The notes beneath the pieces were generated by a model that worked only from the letters and a program-made list of their open reading frames with translations, did no database searches and had not been told where the DNA came from. Position numbers and translations under genes: made by a program. DNA of 64,000 nucleotides from Flavobacteriaceae bacterium PS02334 (GTDB taxonomy: Bacteria > Bacteroidota > Bacteroidia > Flavobacteriales > Flavobacteriaceae): the NCBI GenBank assembly GCA_029959295.1, contig JASCOH010000002.1, forward strand, positions 434,001 to 498,000, read 5' to 3'. Position 1 is the first letter of the stretch. Each line of letters starts with the position of its first letter. This document shows, piece after piece, positions 23,899 through 31,770 of the stretch.

Positions 23899-26800
23899 TT
23901 AAGCCGCAAATTTTTCTTCGTTGTGAATGACAGCGATTGGTTTTCCGCTAACTTTTTCTTGTAAATATTGGAATATTATAAATAAAACAGGAATGATGAA
24001 CAGACCTAAAATTACTCCTGAAATCATACCTCCCGCAGCGCCAATACTGATGGAATGGTTACCTTGAGCAGATGGTCCCGTGGCGCTCATCATTGGAATT
24101 AATCCCACAACGAAAGCTAACGATGTCATGATAATTGGTCGTAAACGTAATTTCGCTGCATCGATGGAAGCTTTGACTAAGGATTGGCCAGATTTTCGTT
24201 TTTGTACTGCAAACTCTACGATCAAAATCGCATTTTTGGCGAGCAATCCGATAAGCATGACGAGGGCAACTTGTACGTAAATGTTGTTTTCAATTCCAGT
24301 CAAACCAATGGCTACGAACACTCCGAAGATTCCTGTTGGGATTGACAAAATTACAGCCAAAGGCAAAATATAACTTTCATATTGTGCGGCAAGCAAGAAA
24401 TAAATGAACACTAAACACAGTAGGAAAATAGTTGTAGATTGTCCTCCAGAAGAAATTTCTTCACGGGTTTGTCCTGAAAATTCATAACTGTAACCGGCTG
24501 GCAATTGCTGTTCGGCCACTTCTTCGATTGCTTTGATGGCATCACCCGAACTAAAGCCTGGTTTTGGAATCGCATTGATAGAAATCGAGTTAAATAAATT
24601 GTATCTAGAAGCCGTTTCAGAACCATAAATACGGCTTAGTTTTACCATAGTATTTATCGGAACCATTTCGCCATTTTTGTTTTTTACAAAGACATTATTA
24701 ATCGCTGTTGGATCTGCTCTATCGGCGATATCTGCTTGAACAACAACTCTGTAATATTTTCCGAATCTGTTGAAATCAGAGGCTTGGGCGCTACCAAAAT
24801 AAGCTTGCATTGTCTGTAAAATATCTTTCACTTTTACGCCTAATTGATCTGCTTTTTCATCGTTGATATCCAATTGCAATTGCGGATAATCGGCTTTGAA
24901 AGAAGTAAAGGCTACGGCAATTTCTGGACGTTTCATCAATTCTCCGATAAAAGTTTGGGAAATACCGCTGAATTTATCCAATTTGCCACCGGTTTTATCT
25001 TGCAAAACTACATCTAAAGCCTCGACATTACTGAAACCTGGAACAGTCGGGAAACTAAATACGAAGAAACTTCCTCCTGAAATAGCGCCTAATTTGCCTT
25101 GAACCTGCGCCATTATTTCATTGATATCTTTCACATCGCCACGTTCTTCATTCGGCTTAAGCAATACGAAAACAACTGCTGCAGACGGGCTTGTGGAATT
25201 TGTCAATAAGTTGAAACCTGAAATTGCGGTTACGTCTCTTGAAGCATCCAGTTTGCTAAGCATGTTTTCGGCTTGTGTCATTACTTTTTGGGTTCCGTCA
25301 AGCGAAGTTCCAGAAGGCGTGTTTACCGCAATTGCAATAAATCCTTGATCTTCTGTCGGGATAAATCCGGCCGGAGTCGTTCTAACCATTATGACAGTAG
25401 CTACTGTAATTAAAGCCAAACCACCCAAACTAACCCATTTATTACGAATCAAAAATTTCAATCCGCCGACATAGCGGTTGGTTAAAGAGTTAAAGCTGCT
25501 ATTGAATCCGTTGAAGAATCGCTGTTTAAATCCTGGTTTAGCGTATGGTTTTTCTCCGTCGTGCGCTGCATGATTATCTTTTAAGAATAAAGCGGCTAGG
25601 GCAGGACTTAAAGTCAAAGCATTTACGGCGGAAATTACAATTGCAATTGCCATTGTAAAGGCGAACTGGCGGTAGAAAACTCCTGTGGAACCTTCCATAA
25701 AACCAACTGGCAAGAATACCGCGGCCATTACCAAGGTAATCGAGATAATCGCTCCGGTAATTTCGTGCATGGCTTCGCTAGTTGCTATTTTTGGTGACAA
25801 ATGCTTGTGCTCCATTTTGGCATGCACGGCTTCGACGACGACAATCGCATCATCGACGACAATACCAATGGCTAGAATTAAGGCGAAAAGTGTCAATAAG
25901 TTAATCGAGAATCCGAATAATTGCATGAAAAAGAACGTTCCTAAAATCGCTACAGGAACTGCAATTGCTGGAATCAAGGTAGATCTGAAATCTTGAAGGA
26001 ATAAAAATACTACGATAAATACCAAGATAAAAGCTTCCAATAAAGTGTGTTCTACTTGTTCGATAGATTGATCTAAAGAAACTTTTGTGCTGTAAAATAT
26101 ATTGTGTTTGATATCTTTTGGAAAATCTTTCGAAGCCTTAACCATCAATTTGTTAATCGCAACCTGGATGTCATTTGAGTTGGAACCAGCCAATTGAATA
26201 ATTCCAATTACAACGCCTTTTTTACCATTTAAACGCGTTAAACTATTATAAGAATAAGCACCAAGCTCGACTCTGGCTACATCTTTTACACGAAGGATTG
26301 AACCGTCGGCATTTGTGCGAATTGCAATATTTTGATAATCTTCTGGTTTGGTCAGTTTTCCTTTGTATTTGATTACGTATTCGAAAACTTCTTCACTTCT
26401 TTCTCCAAATTTACCAGGTGCGGCTTCCAAACTTTTGTCTTGAATCGCAGCCATAACTTCGTTTGGCGTCACATTGTAAGTCGCCATCTGCGTAGGATTC
26501 AACCAAACACGCATCGAATAATCTTTCGTTCCACCAAAAATCGCAGCCGAACCAACTCCAGGAATACGCTTGATTTCTGGAATAATATTGATTTGTGCAT
26601 AATTGGCAACAAAAGTCTGGTCGTATTTTGCTTCGTCTTCGGTAAACATACCGATTGCCATGATAAAACTGTTTTGCTGTTTTGCAGTTGTAACACCTTG
26701 CTGTACTACTTCTGAAGGCAATTGGCTTGTCGCTTGCGCAACTCTGTTCTGCACGTTAACTGCAGCTTGATCGGCATCAGTTCCTAATTTAAAGAAAACT

Positions 26801-27072
26801 GTAATGGCTAAAGTACCGTCATTACTGGCCGTTGAACTCATGTAAGTCATGTTTTCAACACCATTTATAGATTCTTCAAGAGATGGTGCCACTGAACGCA
26901 ACACTGTTTCAGCATTCGCTCCAGGATAAACCGCCGTTACTAAAACTGATGGTGGCGCAATATCAGGAAACTGTTGTAAGGGTAATTTTGTAAGTCCAAG
27001 TACACCTAAAATCACCAATAAAATGGAGATAACAGTTGCGAGTACAGGTCTTTGTATGAATATTTTGAACAT
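23899..27072 (-). CDS. RND multidrug efflux pump, HAE1/AcrB family
   Basis: 1057 residues, standard for hydrophobe/amphiphile efflux pumps. It starts MFKIFIQRPVLATVISILLV, has the periplasmic porter SSTASNDGTLAITVFF and the proton-relay aspartates in TM4 (GIVVDDAIVVVEAVHAKM). The late helices carry AKNAILIVEFA and GLIPMMSATGPSAQGN. The pump takes up drugs or other amphiphiles from the periplasm and inner-membrane surface in exchange for protons. The neighbours supply adaptor, channel and regulator. Confidence 0.96.
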   Translation of the reverse strand: MFKIFIQRPVLATVISILLVILGVLGLTKLPLQQFPDIAPPSVLVTAVYPGANAETVLRSVAPSLEESINGVENMTYMSSTASNDGTLAITVFFKLGTDADQAAVNVQNRVAQATSQLPSEVVQQGVTTAKQQNSFIMAIGMFTEDEAKYDQTFVANYAQINIIPEIKRIPGVGSAAIFGGTKDYSMRVWLNPTQMATYNVTPNEVMAAIQDKSLEAAPGKFGERSEEVFEYVIKYKGKLTKPEDYQNIAIRTNADGSILRVKDVARVELGAYSYNSLTRLNGKKGVVIGIIQLAGSNSNDIQVAINKLMVKASKDFPKDIKHNIFYSTKVSLDQSIEQVEHTLLEAFILVFIVVFLFLQDFRSTLIPAIAVPVAILGTFFFMQLFGFSINLLTLFALILAIGIVVDDAIVVVEAVHAKMEHKHLSPKIATSEAMHEITGAIISITLVMAAVFLPVGFMEGSTGVFYRQFAFTMAIAIVISAVNALTLSPALAALFLKDNHAAHDGEKPYAKPGFKQRFFNGFNSSFNSLTNRYVGGLKFLIRNKWVSLGGLALITVATVIMVRTTPAGFIPTEDQGFIAIAVNTPSGTSLDGTQKVMTQAENMLSKLDASRDVTAISGFNLLTNSTSPSAAVVFVLLKPNEERGDVKDINEIMAQVQGKLGAISGGSFFVFSFPTVPGFSNVEALDVVLQDKTGGKLDKFSGISQTFIGELMKRPEIAVAFTSFKADYPQLQLDINDEKADQLGVKVKDILQTMQAYFGSAQASDFNRFGKYYRVVVQADIADRADPTAINNVFVKNKNGEMVPINTMVKLSRIYGSETASRYNLFNSISINAIPKPGFSSGDAIKAIEEVAEQQLPAGYSYEFSGQTREEISSGGQSTTIFLLCLVFIYFLLAAQYESYILPLAVILSIPTGIFGVFVAIGLTGIENNIYVQVALVMLIGLLAKNAILIVEFAVQKRKSGQSLVKASIDAAKLRLRPIIMTSLAFVVGLIPMMSATGPSAQGNHSISIGAAGGMISGVILGLFIIPVLFIIFQYLQEKVSGKPIAVIHNEEKFAA

Positions 27073-27083
27073 TTTCGTAAAAA

Positions 27084-28223
27084 TTATTTTTTGTTAATTA
27101 CTTGGGCAACCTTTGTAGATTTTTCAGGCTGAATTGCTTGACCTTCCTGAAGTTTGTCGATACCGCTTAATACGATCTGATCGCCTGATTTCACGCCATC
27201 TTTTATTAAATAGTTTGCGCCGCTTTTTCCAATAATTGTAATTGGCGCTTTGGTCACTTTGTTTTCCTTATCAACCGTAAAAACGAAAACTTTATCCTGC
27301 ATTTCAATTGTCGCAGATTGTGGTACCAAAATCGCATCTGCATGCTGGATTCCTAAACGGATTCTGCCTGTATTTCCTGAACGTAAAGTTCCGTTTGCAT
27401 TAGGAAAAGTGGCACGAAGTGTGATTGCTCCTGTGTTTTTATCAAATTGACCGTCAACCATATCAATTTTTCCAGTTTGAGTATAAGCGTTGTTATCTGC
27501 TAATATTAAAGAAACTGGAGGCAATTTTTTGATTTTGTCATCAATTGTATTTCCTGAATATTGCGCTTTAAAGTTGATAAAATCAGTTTCTCCAAGAGAG
27601 AAGTAAGCGTAAACTTCGTGAACATCAGATAATTTAGTCAACGGTTCAATGTCAGTTGCAGAAACCAAACTTCCTTGTTTTTTTGGAAGTCTTCCGATGT
27701 AACCGCTTACTGGTGCTGTGATTGTGGTGTAGCCTAAATTAATTTTCGCAGATCCGACTACAGCTTTTGCTTGATCTAAATTGGCAGTAGCTATTCTGTG
27801 TGAGGCTTTTGCAGTTTTTAATTGATAGTCAGAAACTACTTTGTTTTGAACAAGCGGCGTCAATTTATCGATTTCTAATTGCGCATTGATCAAAGCCGCT
27901 TCCGCACCGTGAAGATTTGCCAAGGCATTGTTCAATTGCTCACGGAAAGGCTGTTCGTTGATCTTAAAAAGTGGCTGTCCTTTTGTAACATAAGCGCCTT
28001 CATCGACAAAAACTTTGTCAAGATTGCCACTTACTTGCGGACGAATTTCCACGTCAACAGTTCCTTGAATTGTCGCAGGATATTCAGAATCTGTTGTAGC
28101 ATTCGCACTTTGAATGTCATAAACTGGAAGGCTTGGTGCCGCCGCAACAGGCGCTTCAGCTTTTGGCGAACATGAAATAACTGTCCAGGCAAAAAGGGTT
28201 GTGGTTAAAATTACATTTTTCAT
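27084..28223 (-). CDS. RND efflux periplasmic adaptor (AcrA/MexA family lipoprotein)
   Basis: Start at ATG 28223 (the longer frame to 28253 has no signal). 379 residues. The lipobox is VISC (Cys18). The biotinyl-lipoyl half motifs VEIRPQVSGNLDKVFVDEG and YTTITAPVSGYIGRL flank a helical hairpin. A beta-barrel and a membrane-proximal domain with VLSGIDKLQEGQ follow. The adaptor links pump and outer-membrane channel. First gene of the operon; three TetR operator copies lie upstream. Confidence 0.95.
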   Translation of the reverse strand: MKNVILTTTLFAWTVISCSPKAEAPVAAAPSLPVYDIQSANATTDSEYPATIQGTVDVEIRPQVSGNLDKVFVDEGAYVTKGQPLFKINEQPFREQLNNALANLHGAEAALINAQLEIDKLTPLVQNKVVSDYQLKTAKASHRIATANLDQAKAVVGSAKINLGYTTITAPVSGYIGRLPKKQGSLVSATDIEPLTKLSDVHEVYAYFSLGETDFINFKAQYSGNTIDDKIKKLPPVSLILADNNAYTQTGKIDMVDGQFDKNTGAITLRATFPNANGTLRSGNTGRIRLGIQHADAILVPQSATIEMQDKVFVFTVDKENKVTKAPITIIGKSGANYLIKDGVKSGDQIVLSGIDKLQEGQAIQPEKSTKVAQVINKK

Positions 28224-28315
28224 TTTAGTATTGATTTTGAATTTGTGGAACATTTGATTTAATTAAAAAATTGAGTTTTTGGGAGGCTATTCTAAATTTG
28301 CAGGTTCATATTATA

Positions 28316-28345
28316 AGTATTAAATTATCTAACGTTGTTAAGTGA
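28316..28345. promoter_or_regulatory. Putative TetR operator A, upstream of the efflux operon
   Basis: TATTAAATTATCTAACGTTG with the dyad TAACgtTGTTA centre (28330-28340). Same sequence frame and orientation as sites B, C and D. Confidence 0.7.
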
Positions 28346-28394
28346 TTTTGCGAATATATATATAATTATTACTCCAAAATACCTTTCAATATTT

Positions 28395-28425
28395 AGTATT
28401 AAATCATCTAACGGTGTTAAGTAAG
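28395..28425. promoter_or_regulatory. Putative TetR operator B, upstream of the efflux operon
   Basis: TATTAAATCATCTAACGGTG, followed by TTAAGTAAG. The core TAACGGTGTTA is at 28409-28419, 79 bp from the core of site A. Confidence 0.7.
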
Positions 28426-28458
28426 TAGTCAAAAAAAAAGATTTGCATCTTTCTTACT

Positions 28459-28489
28459 TGTATAAATTATCTAACAGTGTTAAGTGAAT
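28459..28489. promoter_or_regulatory. Putative TetR operator C, upstream of the efflux operon
   Basis: TATAAATTATCTAACAGTGT followed by TAAGTGAA. The core TAACAGTGTTA is at 28472-28482, 20 bp after the end of the TetR gene. Confidence 0.7.
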
Positions 28490-28501
28490 TGGAAAATTTT
28501 T

Positions 28502-29095
28502 TTACTTTATGGATTGTATGATTCCGCCAATCGCATCTTTTAAAATTTGGCTATTAATAGTTTCAAAAATTTGGCTTGTATTAACAATATTTATAGAAAT
28601 CAGTCCGTGAATTACAGAGAAAAAAGTAAAATATTTTTGCTTAATAACTTCATCTGACGGATTGTTGTTTTTCATTACTTCGGCAATAACGCCCGTGAAT
28701 ACTTTATAAGGAGCTTCTGCAGCTGTACATTTTTCAGCACAACAGTTGATTTGAACGCCATACATTACTTGGTACATTTCTGTATCTGTAAAAGCAAATT
28801 CCCAATAAGCCATCCACATGGCTTCTAATTGTTCTTCGGGATTGTCATATTTTGCTTTTACTTTTTCAAGTTCTTTTGTCAACATGTTGAAACCTCTTCC
28901 AGTAAGTTCTGAAAGAATTGCTTCCTTGTTGGAAAAATATTCATAGATAATTGGTGCCGTATATTCTATTCGGTCTGCGATTTTTCGCATACTCAAACCT
29001 TGCCAGCCTTCTTCTTTTGCTATGGAATAGGCAGCATCCAGAATGTTTTTTCTGGTCTCTTCTTTTTGTCTTAAAATTCGATCTTTGCTTGCCAT
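28502..29095 (-). CDS. TetR/AcrR-family repressor of the efflux operon
   Basis: 197 residues. N-terminal HTH with MRKIADRIEYTAPIIYEYF (35-53). The C-terminal ligand domain is of the TetR_C type. An unusual Cys group NCCAEKC (Cys118, 119, 123) sits in the ligand domain and could sense thiol-reactive agents or a metal. It is encoded directly upstream of the pump operon on the same strand. Its own promoter (29131-29138) abuts operator D. Expected action: repression of itself and the pump until ligand binds. Confidence 0.92.
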   Translation of the reverse strand: MASKDRILRQKEETRKNILDAAYSIAKEEGWQGLSMRKIADRIEYTAPIIYEYFSNKEAILSELTGRGFNMLTKELEKVKAKYDNPEEQLEAMWMAYWEFAFTDTEMYQVMYGVQINCCAEKCTAAEAPYKVFTGVIAEVMKNNNPSDEVIKQKYFTFFSVIHGLISINIVNTSQIFETINSQILKDAIGGIIQSIK

Positions 29096-29103
29096 TTTGT
29101 TTT

Positions 29104-29138
29104 AGTATTAAATTGTTTAACACTGTTAGGCAAATGTA
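29104..29138 (-). promoter_or_regulatory. TetR gene promoter with operator D
   Basis: Minus strand TACATTTG (29131-29138) is a -7 box, 36 nt before ATG 29095. Immediately downstream lies TATTAAATTGTTTAACACTG (operator D, core TAACACTGTTA at 29118-29128). Bound repressor would cover the transcription start. Confidence 0.7.
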
Positions 29139-29227
29139 CAACTATATCACAGCATGCAAAATAATTTTATCATAATTATTTCTTATGCTGTGATAAGCAA
29201 AGTACAAAAGCCTTTATTTCAGTGACT

Positions 29228-30862
29228 TTAGAATATAAATTTAGTGCTCAAGAAATTTGATTTATCTGAATTTACAATCTCATTTATAAGTGAATTATTA
29301 CTTTCATTCATCTTAAATGCGACCAAAGATCGGATGGAGAAGGAGCGAATGGCGTCAGTAACCGACAAAGTTCCCTCGGCGCTGTCTTTTCTTCCTGTAA
29401 AAGGCAGAACGTCTGGACCTCTTTGCGATTGGCTGTTCACGTTCACACGACTTACCAAATTTACCAACGGATCAATCAGCCAAGCCAATTCATCAGAATC
29501 TTGGCTAAAAATACTCACTTGCTGTCCATGCGTAGAATTGATCAAAAACTGAATTATTTCTTCCAAATCATCAAAAGGAACAACCGGAACTATAGGTCCG
29601 AATTGCTCTTCATAATACAATTTCATGTCCTTATTTACAGGATAGACAACTGCTGGATAAAAGAACGAAGCTTTGGTTTTTCCTCCATTTTCATTGACAA
29701 CTTTGGCGCCGTGGGCTTCGGCATCCTTAATACAATCGTTCAAATAATCAATTTTGTAAGGTTCCGGAAGCGGTGTCAAATTAACGCCTTCTTCCCAAGG
29801 CAATCCGAATTTCAATCCAGAAACGGCTTCATTGAATTTTTTCAAGAATTCATCTGCGATATTTCTCTGTACGAATACGATTTTCAAAGCTGTACAACGC
29901 TGTCCGTTAAAGGAAAGCGAACCCGAAAGTGTTTCTTTTACAGCCAGATCCAAATCTGCTTTTGCCGTAATAACAGACGCATTTTTGGCATCCAAGCCTA
30001 AAACCGCACGAAGCTGATTTACTTTCGGATGTTGTTTTTTCAATTCATTGGCCACTCGGCTGGAACCAATTAAAGTCAAAACATTTATTTTTCCAGATTG
30101 CATCAATCCAGGAATAATTACGTTTCCACGGCCATAAATTACGTTGATCACGCCTTTTGGAAAAGCTTCCTGAAAAGCTTCCTGCAAAGGATAATGCAAT
30201 AAAGTTCCGAATTTTGGCGGTTTGAAAAGTATGGTATTTCCCATAATCAACGCCGGAATCAGCGTCGTAAAAGTTTCATTCAAAGGATAATTGAAAGGTC
30301 CCATGCAAAGCACGACTCCCAATGGAGAACGGCGGACTTGCGCGGCAATTCCTTCCACGATTTGGAAACCTGAAGAATCTCTGTCAATGTCTTTCAAAGC
30401 GTCGATTGTGGCATAAATATATTCCACAGTTCTGTCAAATTCTTTTATGGAATCGGCATACGATTTTCCGATTTCCCACATGATTAATTTGACAACGGTT
30501 TCCTTTTTTGCAATCATTTTCCTTGTGAAATGTTCGACGTGGCTGATTCTTTCAGAAACATTCATTGTCGGCCATTCACCGCGTCCGTCATTGTAAGCTT
30601 CGACGGCTGCCGTCAACGATTCTTGCGCTTCTTTTTCAGTTCCGACAGGATAACTTCCTATCAATTTTTGCTTCAAACCATCGGCCGTTTTAAGATAAAC
30701 TGGAGAATAAACTTCATGGACTTCGCCGTCCCAATTTTTCATTTCTCCGTTGCTCAAGTAGCGCTTTTGGTGGATTTCTTCAATTCTATGCTGTTCTGGA
30801 ATTTGGCTTTCTTCTACGAATAGATGTTCCAAATTCTCTTCAAAATTTTTGGTGTTGCTCAT
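29228..30862 (-). CDS. NADP-dependent glyceraldehyde-3-phosphate dehydrogenase (GapN)-like aldehyde dehydrogenase
   Basis: 544 residues, aldehyde dehydrogenase superfamily, closest in style to the non-phosphorylating GapN enzymes annotated in Bacteroidota. It has the cofactor-site segments VLCMGPFNYPLNETFTTL and ILFKPPKFG. The catalytic Cys is in SFNGQRCTALK, and SEGTLSVTDAIRSFSIRS lies near the end. In the usual general-base position (ELGGK in most family members) it reads GLDAKN, so the Glu is not in place. GapN oxidises glyceraldehyde-3-phosphate straight to 3-phosphoglycerate and makes NADPH. It is cytoplasmic and monocistronic, next to a glucan-utilisation locus. Confidence 0.85.
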   Translation of the reverse strand: MSNTKNFEENLEHLFVEESQIPEQHRIEEIHQKRYLSNGEMKNWDGEVHEVYSPVYLKTADGLKQKLIGSYPVGTEKEAQESLTAAVEAYNDGRGEWPTMNVSERISHVEHFTRKMIAKKETVVKLIMWEIGKSYADSIKEFDRTVEYIYATIDALKDIDRDSSGFQIVEGIAAQVRRSPLGVVLCMGPFNYPLNETFTTLIPALIMGNTILFKPPKFGTLLHYPLQEAFQEAFPKGVINVIYGRGNVIIPGLMQSGKINVLTLIGSSRVANELKKQHPKVNQLRAVLGLDAKNASVITAKADLDLAVKETLSGSLSFNGQRCTALKIVFVQRNIADEFLKKFNEAVSGLKFGLPWEEGVNLTPLPEPYKIDYLNDCIKDAEAHGAKVVNENGGKTKASFFYPAVVYPVNKDMKLYYEEQFGPIVPVVPFDDLEEIIQFLINSTHGQQVSIFSQDSDELAWLIDPLVNLVSRVNVNSQSQRGPDVLPFTGRKDSAEGTLSVTDAIRSFSIRSLVAFKMNESNNSLINEIVNSDKSNFLSTKFIF

Positions 30863-30949
30863 GAGAATTTATTTAACGAAATTATTCTAACAAAGTAAAG
30901 CTCCAAATTACGAAGAAAATTTTACATGAAAACCTAATAAAAAACAAAA

Positions 30950-30971
30950 CGCTGGAAAATAATTTCCAGCG
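30950..30971 (-). terminator. Terminator of the glucan-utilisation operon
   Basis: CGCTGGAAA and TTTCCAGCG, 9-bp arms with a 4-nt loop, followed on the minus strand by TTTTGTTTTT. 28 bp after the last GH16 gene. Confidence 0.85.
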
Positions 30972-30999
30972 CTTGCCACTAACTCAAACATAATAAATA

Positions 31000-31764
31000 T
31001 TAGTTCGAATAAACCTTTACATAATCCACAATAAATTCTTGCGGAAAGATTTTGTCATCCACTTCTGGACCGCCAAAATTGCCACCGATCGCCACGTTTA
31101 AGATGATATAAAACGGCTGATCAAAAGGCCAAACATCTCCGGTTTTATCTTTTGGATTGAAAGTAAAAACCAATTTGTCGTCTACATAAAAATCCATCTT
31201 TTCTTTAGTCCAATCCACTCCATACGTATGAAAACCTTCTTCAATTTTTGGAAAAGAAGTCTTTTTTGAGCTTCCTTTATCGCCGTGATTAGCTTTGGTA
31301 TGAAGCGTTGTAAAAACCATTCCAGGTTCTTTTCCAACGTATTCTAAAATGTCAATTTCGCCTGATTTTGGCCATCCAACTTGCTTGATATTAGAGCCTA
31401 ACATCCAGAAAGCAGGCCAGATTCCTTGTCCGACAGGCAATTTTGCACGCGTTTCTATGTAGCCATATTTAAACTCTTTTTTGCCAGCAGTTGTAATTCT
31501 TGTGGAAGTGTATTTGTCGCCTTCTTTTTTGGCTGTAATTACTAAATTACCATTTGAAAACGTATGATTTTCCTTCGTATAAACTTGGCGTTCGTTGTTT
31601 CCCCAACCGCAAATGTTTGGGCATCCGTCGCCTAATTCATAGTTCCAAGTTTTTTCATCTAAAGATTTTCCTTTGAAATTTTCTTCCCAAATCAGTTTTC
31701 CTTTTTTGGACTGACCGAAAGCGAATGTTCCTGTCAGGAGAAATAATAGTGCAATTTTCTTCAT
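31000..31764 (-). CDS. GH16 endo-beta-1,3-glucanase (laminarinase-like), exported
   Basis: 254 residues: a single GH16 domain behind a Sec signal (FAFGQ, no lipobox), so periplasmic or secreted. The catalytic motif is Glu136-x-Asp138-x-x-Glu141 in GEIDILE. Aromatic subsites are WPAFWMLG and WGNNERQVY. It hydrolyses internal beta-1,3 or mixed beta-1,3/1,4-glucan bonds with retention. It lacks the extra loop of kappa-carrageenases. Last gene of the operon, 6 bp after the GH3 gene. Confidence 0.93.
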   Translation of the reverse strand: MKKIALLFLLTGTFAFGQSKKGKLIWEENFKGKSLDEKTWNYELGDGCPNICGWGNNERQVYTKENHTFSNGNLVITAKKEGDKYTSTRITTAGKKEFKYGYIETRAKLPVGQGIWPAFWMLGSNIKQVGWPKSGEIDILEYVGKEPGMVFTTLHTKANHGDKGSSKKTSFPKIEEGFHTYGVDWTKEKMDFYVDDKLVFTFNPKDKTGDVWPFDQPFYIILNVAIGGNFGGPEVDDKIFPQEFIVDYVKVYSN

Positions 31765-31770
31765 AAAATA

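Noticed and set aside
26332-26715. 127-codon plus-strand frame inside the RND pump gene
   Set aside because: Antisense shadow of the pump gene with no promoter or recognisable domain.
28254-28490. Series of similar sequences upstream of the efflux operon as a CRISPR array
   Set aside because: Only three units with dyad cores and uneven spacing, the fourth before the TetR gene; they are operators, not CRISPR repeats.
29423-30001. 192-codon plus-strand frame inside the GapN-like gene
   Set aside because: Antisense shadow; composition and sequence are the reverse of conserved dehydrogenase motifs.
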